The notes under the pieces were generated by a model. That model was not told the DNA's origin. It was given only the letters and a program-made list of their open reading frames with translations, and searched no databases. The position numbers and the translations under genes are program-made. DNA of 25,175 nucleotides, taken from positions 1-25,175 of IMG/VR virus record IMGVR_UViG_3300032088_000075, one strand, 5' to 3'. Position 1 is the first letter of the stretch. Each line of letters begins with the position of its first letter. This DNA is from a virus. Of this stretch, positions 14,321-19,853 are shown one piece after another.

Positions 14321-15442
14321 ATGAAAATTTCAACCCAAAATATTTTAAAAGATCTGGCTGCAAAGTATCCAGATCAAACTGCGTTTCGTAAGAACGTAAT
14401 TGAGTCCACGGCAAAGTCCTTGGGCTACACGGGAAAAGACTTTTATCCTATGCTTACTGCAGAAACAAGAGTCAAAATCGGCACGTACGACTTAAGCGCG
14501 TTGCTACAAACTCTAGAGGTTGATAAAAAAGTGATAGACATTTCGTCTGCTGCAAAAATGCAGTCGATTGTTAACGAAGAAAAAACGTTTGCAAAGGCGG
14601 ATCCAACATTTGTTCCATGGGGAGCATTTCACGATGTCGTTAAAATGATCAAATCACAGATGTTTTACCCAGTCTATGTTTCAGGTTTATCCGGAAACGG
14701 TAAGACTTTTATGGTAGAGCAGGCGTGTTCAAAACTAAACAGAGAGTTTATCAGGGTTCAAATTAACCCTGAAACAGACGAGGACGATTTACTTGGTGGA
14801 TTTAGACTTATTAATGGCGAGACTGTCTTTTCAAAAGGACCGGTACTTAAAGCTATGGAAAACGGCGCTATCCTTCTTCTCGATGAAATTGATAGAGCTA
14901 CAAATAAAATTATGTGTCTTCAAGGCATACTTGAAGGTAAACCTGTTTTGGTTAAGAAAACGGGTGAAACGATTGCTCCTGCGCCTGGCTTCAATGTTAT
15001 AGCAACTGCGAACACTAAAGGCAAAGGATCAGAAGATGGTAGATTTACTGCTGCTTCAATTATCGACGAAGCTTTCTTAGAAAGATTTACTGTTGCTATT
15101 GATCAGAAGTTTCCATCACCTTCTATAGAAACTAAAATACTTAATAATCATATGACTAAGTTTGGCACAGAAGACACTGACTTCGTCGAGAAGTTGGTCA
15201 CATGGGCCGACATTATTAGAAAGACTTTCTATGATGATGGAGTAGATGAAGTTATTTCAACACGAAGACTTTGCCACATTGCGCAAACGTTTTCTATTTT
15301 TAAGAATAGAGCTAAGGCTATAGATCTGTGTATTGCTAGGTTTGACGAAGATACTAAGTCTGCTTTCTTAGATCTTTACACAAAGGTCGACGATGGTGTA
15401 TTAGACGTATGCGAGGATATTAATGAAACAACCCAATTATAA
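14321..15442 (+). CDS. cobS: CobS/MoxR-like AAA+ ATPase
   Basis: A 373-aa ATPase of the MoxR/CobS branch. Walker A is GLSGNGKT at residues 122-129, Walker B LLLDEIDRA near 188-196, sensor 1 in ATANT, and the arginine-finger motif is LERF. Marine T4-like phages commonly carry this gene, usually labelled cobS after the cobaltochelatase subunit, but its role in infection is not established. Here it directly follows a CobT/NorD-like VWA metallopeptidase, so the pair probably forms a hexameric motor with a VWA adaptor. ATG 14321 has AAGGA eight bases upstream; an in-frame TTG at 14303 lacks a ribosome site and is less likely. The 3' end overlaps the next ORF by 20 bases. Confidence 0.9.
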   Translation: MKISTQNILKDLAAKYPDQTAFRKNVIESTAKSLGYTGKDFYPMLTAETRVKIGTYDLSALLQTLEVDKKVIDISSAAKMQSIVNEEKTFAKADPTFVPWGAFHDVVKMIKSQMFYPVYVSGLSGNGKTFMVEQACSKLNREFIRVQINPETDEDDLLGGFRLINGETVFSKGPVLKAMENGAILLLDEIDRATNKIMCLQGILEGKPVLVKKTGETIAPAPGFNVIATANTKGKGSEDGRFTAASIIDEAFLERFTVAIDQKFPSPSIETKILNNHMTKFGTEDTDFVEKLVTWADIIRKTFYDDGVDEVISTRRLCHIAQTFSIFKNRAKAIDLCIARFDEDTKSAFLDLYTKVDDGVLDVCEDINETTQL

Positions 15443-15707
15443 ATTTAATGAAGGAGCTCTCATTGAAGAGCTCCAAGCTTATATAGATTCTACGTATGGA
15501 CAACACTACGGTCAAGGCGGACTTCAATCATCGGAAGTTATAATTGATCGAGGCCATGGACTTGGCTTTTTCCTTGGCAACGTCGATAAGTACAATGCTC
15601 GGTATGGTAAGAAAGGAACTCCAGACGATCATCGAAAAGATCTTATGAAGGTCTTACATTATGGATTGCTTGCGCTTTATGAGCATGACCGATCTAACTC
15701 AAAATAA
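15423..15707 (+). CDS. Small conserved-looking protein, possibly DUF3310-like
   Basis: A 94-aa protein overlapping the end of the CobS-like gene by 20 bases. The ribosome site GAGG (15413-15416) supports ATG 15423. The C-terminal half, NVDKYNARYGKKG followed by DDHRKDLMKVLHYGLLAL, has the pattern of the DUF3310 family (a KY-x-R-x-GKK helix then a LxKa-x-Y-L helix), which includes the T7 gp1.7 nucleotide kinase. The match is by eye and short. Its position in the AAA+/VWA operon could mean a functional link or only shared expression. If DUF3310-like, a role in nucleotide metabolism would suit the neighbouring replication genes. Confidence 0.6.
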   Translation: MKQPNYKFNEGALIEELQAYIDSTYGQHYGQGGLQSSEVIIDRGHGLGFFLGNVDKYNARYGKKGTPDDHRKDLMKVLHYGLLALYEHDRSNSK

Positions 15708-15710
15708 AGG

Positions 15711-15739
15711 TGTACAAACACGTGAAACTGTGTTATAAT
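15711..15739 (+). promoter_or_regulatory. Early-type promoter for gp45
   Basis: TGTACA at 15711-15716, 17 bases, TATAAT at 15734-15739 with an upstream TG (extended -10). It starts the replication operon three bases after the preceding stop codon. Confidence 0.88.
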
Positions 15740-15767
15740 ACTGGTAATAAATTAAAAAAGGTAAATT

Positions 15768-16433
15768 ATGAAAATATCAAGTGAAACTATTAGTATCCTG
15801 AAAAACTTTTCAGGAATTAATGCGAATTTAGTCTTTAAGCCTGGAAAGGAACTTAAGACTATTTCTGAAGCAAAAACCATTATGGCCAATGTGTCGATCC
15901 TCGAGGACTTTCCTCAAACGTTTGGTGTCTATGACCTTAATGAGTTTTTGTCTCTGTATAATCTTATGGATGAACCTGACCTAGAATTTAGTGATAAGTT
16001 CTTGACAATATCAGACGGTTCTCAAAGGATTAAGTACTACTATTCTGAGATTGAGATTCTTACACAACCCAGCAAAGATATCAATATGCCAGAGTGCGAA
16101 GTTATCCTAGATCTTTCGGCCACGAACCTAGATAAGATCAGGAAAGCTGCAGCAGTTCTTGGACATTCAGAATTAGCTTTTAGCAGTCGAGGTGGCGGGG
16201 TTATTGCTTCTGTATTCAACGAGAAAGATTCTACAGCGAATACATTTGACATTGATCTATGCACATCATCTACTGAAACCTTTAATTATGTCTTTAGTAT
16301 TTCTAATTTGAAAATGCTACAAGGTGATTACAAGGTATCGATTTCTTCTAAGCTAATCTCCAATTGGAGAAATGCGGATAATCCCTTAGATTATTTTATA
16401 GCTTTAGAGAAATCATCAAGTTTCGGTGTATAA
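15768..16433 (+). CDS. 45: Sliding clamp gp45
   Basis: A 221-aa clamp subunit (T4 gp45 is 228 aa). Three copies form a ring that tethers the gp43 polymerase to DNA and also activates late transcription through gp55. Family features: the N-terminal MKISSETISILKNFSGINANLVFKPG, the VYDLNEFLSLYNL segment around residues 54-66, and the C-terminal ISNLKMLQGDYKVSIS and DYFIALEKSS strands. It has its own early-type promoter and an AAAGG ribosome site. The stop codon TAA lies inside the late octamer at 16429-16436, so a late promoter overlaps the end of the gene. Confidence 0.95.
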   Translation: MKISSETISILKNFSGINANLVFKPGKELKTISEAKTIMANVSILEDFPQTFGVYDLNEFLSLYNLMDEPDLEFSDKFLTISDGSQRIKYYYSEIEILTQPSKDINMPECEVILDLSATNLDKIRKAAAVLGHSELAFSSRGGGVIASVFNEKDSTANTFDIDLCTSSTETFNYVFSISNLKMLQGDYKVSISSKLISNWRNADNPLDYFIALEKSSSFGV

Positions 16434-16436
16434 ATA
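16429..16436 (+). promoter_or_regulatory. Late promoter TATAAATA for the 91-aa protein
   Basis: An exact late octamer overlapping the gp45 stop codon. Transcription would begin near 16442 and first read a structured leader shared with the hsp20 gene. Confidence 0.8.
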
Positions 16437-16452
16437 ATTATGCACAGAAAAA

Positions 16453-16510
16453 ATTCTCATATTTTATGAGGATAATACGAGAAGATGCCGAATGGTTCGG
16501 GTCTCTCATA
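16453..16510 (+). other. Structured late leader, copy A
   Basis: The first hairpin pairs ATTCTCATA with TATGAGGAT around TTT (one GU pair). The second has the core GATGCCGAATGGTTCGGGTC, in which CCGAA pairs with TTCGG. CTCATA recurs at 16505-16510, so TATGAG (16465-16470) could pair either backward or forward around the core. The core and the ribosome site region match the leader at 18967-19020. Confidence 0.7.
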
Positions 16511-16538
16511 ATTAGTCTACTTTGCAAAGGAGAAACAA

Positions 16539-16814
16539 ATGACTGAAGAAGTAAAAGCACCTGAAGGTGCACAAGAGGAGCAACAAGCTCCACAACTGTC
16601 TCTACAAGACATCGCAACTTTCGTACAGATTATCGATATCTGTTCTAAAAGAGGTGGTTTCGAAGGGCAGGAAATGGAAGCTGTTGGTGGTCTAAGAAAC
16701 AAGACTGTAGCATTTCTAAATGCTGCGTCTGAAGCTCAAGGCCAAGATGCTCCACAAGGTATGGTACCAGAAGGTGCCGATCTACCTGAAACAGTTGAAG
16801 CTGAAGAAGCTTAA
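16539..16814 (+). CDS. Small acidic protein of unknown function (91 aa)
   Basis: A 91-aa protein with low-complexity, proline- and glutamate-rich ends and a folded-looking centre, QLSLQDIATFVQIIDICSKRGGFEGQEMEAVGGLRNKTVAFLNAA (residues about 18-62), probably two or three helices. I recall similar short proteins at this position between gp45 and gp44 in marine T4-like phages, but no function. Expression looks late and strong: a TATAAATA promoter, a structured leader, AAAGGAGAAACA before the ATG, and a GC-rich terminator after the stop. This arrangement resembles that of a structural or abundant particle-associated protein more than a replication protein, despite its location within the replication operon. 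Confidence 0.8.
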   Translation: MTEEVKAPEGAQEEQQAPQLSLQDIATFVQIIDICSKRGGFEGQEMEAVGGLRNKTVAFLNAASEAQGQDAPQGMVPEGADLPETVEAEEA

Positions 16815-16831
16815 ATTGTCTTAGCTTAATT

Positions 16832-16855
16832 CGGGGGTAGCTCCCCCGTATTTTA
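16832..16855 (+). terminator. Terminator after the 91-aa gene
   Basis: CGGGGG, loop TAGCT, CCCCCG followed by TATTTTATT: a 6-bp all-GC stem with an interrupted T-run. It closes the late cassette, although genes 44 and 62 downstream have no promoter of their own that I can see, so some read-through is expected. Confidence 0.8.
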
Positions 16856-16880
16856 TTAATTTTATTATGAAGGATATATT

Positions 16881-17138
16881 ATGGATCGCAATGAAACGTC
16901 GCGCTTAATCGAAGCACTTAAAAGAGGTACTGTAACAGTAACCTTTCAAAAAATCGACTCAGATGAAATACGAGTCATGCCCTGTTCTCTCAACCCGATT
17001 GTTCTAGAAGCTAATGGTATTAAAACCGTTGTCGAAAACATAGATCCAAGCACTGAACACATCGCTGCTTGGTCTTTGGATAAAGACGCATGGCGTTCTT
17101 TTAGACTAGATACAGTTCTTGGTTGGGAGGTACTATAA
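16881..17138 (+). CDS. WYL_2 (DUF2693)-type SH3-barrel protein
   Basis: An 85-aa protein. The pattern GTVTVTFQKIDSDEIRVMPCSLNP at residues about 16-39 and then AAWSLDKDAWRSFRLDTVLGWEVL at the C-terminus is characteristic of the WYL_2/DUF2693 family, a small SH3-like beta barrel common in phages of this group. The conserved tail W-LDK-x-WRSFR-x-D is nearly complete. Family function is not known; a nucleic-acid or ligand-binding role is inference from the fold. It has an AAGGA ribosome site, and its stop overlaps the gp44 start as TAATG, so it is translationally coupled to the clamp loader. Confidence 0.8.
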   Translation: MDRNETSRLIEALKRGTVTVTFQKIDSDEIRVMPCSLNPIVLEANGIKTVVENIDPSTEHIAAWSLDKDAWRSFRLDTVLGWEVL

Positions 17139-18073
17139 TGTCAGAATTTCTTTGGGTTGAAAAATATCGACCACAGAAAATTCAAGATTGTATTTTGCCT
17201 AAATCAATCAAGAAAACCTTTGAAGATATTGTTAGAGGAGGTGACCTACACAATATGCTTCTTACCGGGACAGCCGGCTTAGGTAAAACAACAGTCGCGA
17301 AAGCTCTGTGTAATGAACTTGACCTAGATTTTCTTTTGATCAATGGATCCGAAGAGTCTGGCATTGATACGCTTCGAAATAAGATTAAACAATTTGCATC
17401 TACTGTTTCGTTACAAGGCGGCTACAAAGTAGTTATCCTTGACGAAGCAGATTATCTTAATGCTCAATCAACACAACCCGCATTGCGTGGTTTCATTGAG
17501 GAGTTCTCTAATAACTGTCGATTTATATTGACATGCAATTTTAAGAATCGAATCATTGAACCATTGCATTCTCGTTGTACTACAATTGAGTTTAACGTTT
17601 CAAAGAAAGATTCAGCGCCACTTTGTGGACAATTTCTCAAAAGATGTACTAGTATCCTTAAGGATGAGGGTATTACTTATGATGAGAAGGTAGTCGCTGA
17701 ACTTATTATGAAACATATGCCTGATTGGCGCAAGGTTCTTAACGAATTGCAGCGTTACAGTAGTAGCGGTACTATTGACACAGGCATCTTAGTATCTTTA
17801 TCGGAGGTGTCTCTCAATGATCTTATGATTCATTTGAAAGGGAAGAACTTTAAAGGTATGCGTCAGTGGGTAAGTAACAATATCGATTCTGAACCTGCAG
17901 CAATTTATCGTAAAATTTATGATAACATGAATGATTATATTGATCCTCAGAGTATACCTCAATTGGTACTTATTCTAGCAGACTATCAATACAAAAATTC
18001 TTTTGTTGCTGATCATGAATTAAATACTGTTGCTTGTCTCACTGAGGTAATGGCGGGGGTTTCATTTCGATGA
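17138..18073 (+). CDS. 44: Clamp loader ATPase subunit gp44
   Basis: A 311-aa AAA+ protein (T4 gp44 is 319 aa). Four copies with one gp62 open the gp45 ring and load it at primer ends using ATP. It opens SEFLWVEKYRPQKIQDCILP, has Walker A GTAGLGKT at residues 44-51, Walker B ILDEADYLN near 106-114, and the SRC motif (HSRCTT) that supplies the arginine finger to the neighbouring subunit. I chose ATG 17138, preceded by GGGAGG with seven bases of spacing; an in-frame TTG at 17123 lies inside the ribosome site region. It overlaps gp62 by four bases (ATGA). Confidence 0.96.
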   Translation: MSEFLWVEKYRPQKIQDCILPKSIKKTFEDIVRGGDLHNMLLTGTAGLGKTTVAKALCNELDLDFLLINGSEESGIDTLRNKIKQFASTVSLQGGYKVVILDEADYLNAQSTQPALRGFIEEFSNNCRFILTCNFKNRIIEPLHSRCTTIEFNVSKKDSAPLCGQFLKRCTSILKDEGITYDEKVVAELIMKHMPDWRKVLNELQRYSSSGTIDTGILVSLSEVSLNDLMIHLKGKNFKGMRQWVSNNIDSEPAAIYRKIYDNMNDYIDPQSIPQLVLILADYQYKNSFVADHELNTVACLTEVMAGVSFR

Positions 18074-18450
18074 GCCCCTTCGATTATCTAAACGCGATTA
18101 ATACAACTAAAAAGGATATAATGGTTGATGATGTGGCTGAAAAAGCATACACGTCATTTATGGTCAATCGAGGACTTTCGTATTTTCCCGACACGATTCT
18201 TTTCGCAAATGAAATGAACTTGAATCACCATATAGATCACCGTCTTCAATTTGATTTTTTTATAAATATAGTTAAGAAGAAGAAGAGATTCTCTAAATGG
18301 GCAAAGCCTATTAACATAGAGAACTTGGAATTTATAAAAGAATATTATGGATATAGTAATGAAAAAGCTAAATCTGTACTGTCATTATTAAATGACGCAC
18401 AAATTAACGAATTGAAAATAAGGATGTATAAAGGTGGAAAACGAAAATAG
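18070..18450 (+). CDS. 62: Clamp loader small subunit gp62
   Basis: A 126-aa protein, much shorter than T4 gp62 (187 aa) but similar to the short form in marine relatives. Conserved stretches are SPFDYLNAINTTKKDIM at the N-terminus, AYTSFMVNRGLSYFPDTILFANEMN near residues 26-50, and LQFDFFINIVKKKKRFSKWAK near 58-78. It is the non-ATPase subunit of the gp44/62 clamp loader. The start overlaps the gp44 stop (ATGA), which couples their synthesis. The 3' end overlaps regA by 17 bases. Confidence 0.92.
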   Translation: MSPFDYLNAINTTKKDIMVDDVAEKAYTSFMVNRGLSYFPDTILFANEMNLNHHIDHRLQFDFFINIVKKKKRFSKWAKPINIENLEFIKEYYGYSNEKAKSVLSLLNDAQINELKIRMYKGGKRK

Positions 18451-18868
18451 TATTGAAGTCCAGTGGACTCCAGCATCTATGTTGGAGATTACTCTCAACG
18501 AACCAGATGACTTTCTCAAAATTAGAGAAACATTAACCCGAATTGGAGTAGCGTCTAGGAAAGATCAAAAGCTATACCAATCATGTCATATATTGCACAA
18601 ACAAGGTAGATACTTTATTGTGCATTTTAAAGAGTTATTCTTATTAGATGGGAAACCTTCTAACTTAATGTTGAACGATATCCAGCGTAGGAATACAATT
18701 GCTACATTGCTGGCAGATTGGGGACTTGTAACTTTCGTTACCGCCGATCAAGCTAAGGATATTGCACCGTTAAGGCAGATTAAAGTAATTCCGTTTAAGG
18801 AAAAAACACAATGGCAACTATGTCCTAAGTACAATATAGGAAATAGTAACAATGGAGAAAAAAATTAG
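18434..18868 (+). CDS. regA: Translational repressor RegA
   Basis: RegA binds the start region of early mRNAs (in T4 those of 44, 45, rIIB and regA itself) and blocks translation. The core, MLEITLNEPDDFLKIRETLTRIG then YQSCHILHKQGRYFIVHFKELF, is strongly conserved, and the end WQLCPKYNIGN matches the T4 C-terminus. The GTG start at 18434 has AAGGA ten bases upstream and gives 144 aa, with a 15-residue extension relative to T4 (122 aa). The internal ATG at 18479 would give 129 aa beginning exactly where T4 RegA begins, but has no ribosome site. Either start is possible. Confidence 0.93.
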   Translation: MENENSIEVQWTPASMLEITLNEPDDFLKIRETLTRIGVASRKDQKLYQSCHILHKQGRYFIVHFKELFLLDGKPSNLMLNDIQRRNTIATLLADWGLVTFVTADQAKDIAPLRQIKVIPFKEKTQWQLCPKYNIGNSNNGEKN

Positions 18869-18944
18869 AAAGGCGTGGAAGAAGTTCCACAAGCTTATGA
18901 AGTGTAGTAGACTAAACAAGGTCTGCAATAAATGCTTAAACTAA
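18852..18944 (+). CDS. Possible 30-aa basic peptide overlapping regA
   Basis: A short ORF starting 17 bases before the regA stop, with AGGAA about ten bases upstream. The peptide is very basic in its first half (MEKKIRKAWKKFHKLMK) and ends with three cysteines, two of them as CNKC. Tightly overlapping starts are the rule in this operon, which favours it being real, and its composition would suit nucleic-acid or membrane binding. It is too short to exclude chance, and I do not recognise it. Confidence 0.4.
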   Translation: MEKKIRKAWKKFHKLMKCSRLNKVCNKCLN

Positions 18945-18956
18945 CAAATAAACTTG

Positions 18957-18964
18957 TATAAATA
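18957..18964 (+). promoter_or_regulatory. Late promoter TATAAATA for hsp20
   Basis: An exact late octamer preceded by G and followed by ATTA, the same flanks as at 16429. Predicted transcription start near 18970 falls in the left arm of the leader hairpin. Confidence 0.82.
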
Positions 18965-18966
18965 AT

Positions 18967-18994
18967 TACGGATGCCGAATTGTTCGGGTCCGTA
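18967..18994 (+). other. Structured late leader, copy B
   Basis: TACGGA pairs with TCCGTA; inside, after a TG/G internal loop, CCGAA pairs with TTCGG around TTG. The core GATGCCGAATTGTTCGGGTC differs from copy A at one base. The outer stem has a different sequence yet still pairs, which points to a selected RNA structure. Confidence 0.75.
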
Positions 18995-19025
18995 TATTAA
19001 TCTTGCTTTATAAAGGAGAAACAAA

Positions 19026-19481
19026 ATGGTAAGAAATACTATGAACGTACCGCGTTCGCTATTCATTGGATTTGATCCAATATTAAATGAACTTGAAAGA
19101 ATCCACCAAGCTGGAAGATCTCAGGACAATTACCCACCCCATAATGTAGTAAAGATCGATGCTGATAATTTCAACATTGAGCTTGCTGTCGCTGGATTTT
19201 CAGATGATGATATATCAATTGAAGTTAAGGATGGTATTCTTTTAATTAAGGGTCAACACGTTGATGATGATGATCGTGAATACGCACACAAAGGGATTTC
19301 ATCCCGCAAATTTGAGAAGTCCTTCCGGCTCTCAGAATTTGTCGTAATAGACGGGGCTAATCTTATGAATGGGATACTTGTGGTGAATGCCAGAGTGGAA
19401 GTTCCTGAAGAGAGGCGTCCTAGGAAGATCGAAATCGGGTCTGCTGGGGCATCAAAGAAGAAGGAATTTATTCAAGAATAA
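19026..19481 (+). CDS. hsp20: Small heat shock protein Hsp20
   Basis: A 151-aa alpha-crystallin-type chaperone, a common marine T4-like phage gene. It opens with a family-typical VPRSLFIGFDPILNELERI, and the crystallin domain runs from about residue 39 (PHNVVKIDADNFNIELAVAGFSDDDISIEVKDGILLIKG) to 140, with KFEKSFRLSEFVVIDGANLMNGILVV as its conserved second half. The tail KIEI resembles the I-x-I oligomer contact. It holds unfolded proteins and in phages may assist particle assembly. Expression appears late: the TATAAATA promoter, the shared hairpin leader and an AAAGGAG ribosome site all precede it, even though it sits between regA and the polymerase gene. Confidence 0.96.
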   Translation: MVRNTMNVPRSLFIGFDPILNELERIHQAGRSQDNYPPHNVVKIDADNFNIELAVAGFSDDDISIEVKDGILLIKGQHVDDDDREYAHKGISSRKFEKSFRLSEFVVIDGANLMNGILVVNARVEVPEERRPRKIEIGSAGASKKKEFIQE

Positions 19482-19540
19482 ATTCTGGTGAGCAGCGAAA
19501 ACTCAGTGGATTGTAATAATCAATTTACTGGAGTCAAATC

Positions 19541-19660
19541 ATGGGTTACATACGTAAACACAAAGATGGCATTAGGACTGGATTCGAACTAATATTTTTA
19601 ATGAGTGGGATTTTATTAATTTCACCATTTATAATTTATTTGCAATCGAATTCATTCTAA
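19541..19660 (+). CDS. Predicted single-span membrane peptide (39 aa)
   Basis: A 39-aa ORF with TGGAG eight bases before the ATG. The first 12 residues are basic (MGYIRKHKDGIR) and residues about 15-34 (FELIFLMSGILLISPFIIYL) are hydrophobic enough to span a membrane, with the basic end predicted inside. It lies in the hsp20 late cassette just ahead of a strong terminator, so it would be made late. I do not recognise it. A role at the host envelope is inference from topology only. Confidence 0.55.
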   Translation: MGYIRKHKDGIRTGFELIFLMSGILLISPFIIYLQSNSF

Positions 19661-19672
19661 AGGAATCTGAGC

Positions 19673-19698
19673 GGGAGAGAGTAATCTCTCCCAATTTT
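19673..19698 (+). terminator. Terminator closing the hsp20 cassette
   Basis: GGGAGAGA, loop GTAA, TCTCTCCC: a perfect 8-bp stem with the same GNRA-type loop as the terminator at 5504, followed by AATTTT. Confidence 0.88.
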
Positions 19699-19705
19699 CC
19701 TACAT

Positions 19706-19731
19706 AAAAGTGTAGTATATTGACACTTTTT
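19706..19731 (+). terminator. Possible second terminator before the gp43 promoters
   Basis: AAAAGTGT, nine-base loop, ACACTTTT then another T. The left arm is part of ACATAAAAGTGTA, which recurs in both promoters downstream, so this may instead be a remnant or operator copy of that repeat. Confidence 0.45.
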
Positions 19732-19743
19732 CGTACATAAAAG

Positions 19744-19772
19744 TGTACAACATGTTTATAAAACGATATAAT
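19744..19772 (+). promoter_or_regulatory. Early-type promoter P1 for gp43
   Basis: TGTACA at 19744-19749, 17 bases, TATAAT at 19767-19772. It is the upstream copy of the tandem repeat. Confidence 0.86.
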
Positions 19773-19794
19773 ATGTACATATCACACATAAAAG

Positions 19795-19823
19795 TGTACA
19801 ACATGTTTAAAATATGATATAAT
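19795..19823 (+). promoter_or_regulatory. Early-type promoter P2 for gp43
   Basis: TGTACA at 19795-19800, 17 bases, TATAAT at 19818-19823. An ATGTACAT palindrome follows the -10 box, as at P1. The leader TATAAAATTGAAA is shared with the promoter at 24936. Confidence 0.88.
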
Positions 19824-19853
19824 ATGTACATATAAAATTGAAATGGTTATACT

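Larger units (their letters stand above)
19735..19835 (+). repeat. Tandem duplication of the gp43 promoter (51-bp period)
   Basis: Two copies of about 50 bases, starting at 19735 and 19786, each run ACATAAAAGTGTACAACATG ... GATATAATATGTACATAT. They differ mainly in the promoter spacer. A 13-base partial third copy (ACATAAAAGTGTA) lies at 19702-19714. Confidence 0.9.

Noticed and set aside
14321-15442. Reading the CobS-like gene as a cobalamin synthesis enzyme
   Set aside because: No CobN or other corrin genes are present and the partner has a metallopeptidase-type N-terminus; a general AAA+/VWA role fits better.
17123-17137. TTG start for gp44
   Set aside because: The TTG is part of the ribosome binding region; ATG 17138 begins the family-typical N-terminus.
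18261-18268. TATAAATA inside gp62
   Set aside because: It is in a low-complexity AT-rich codon run; regA is better explained by read-through.
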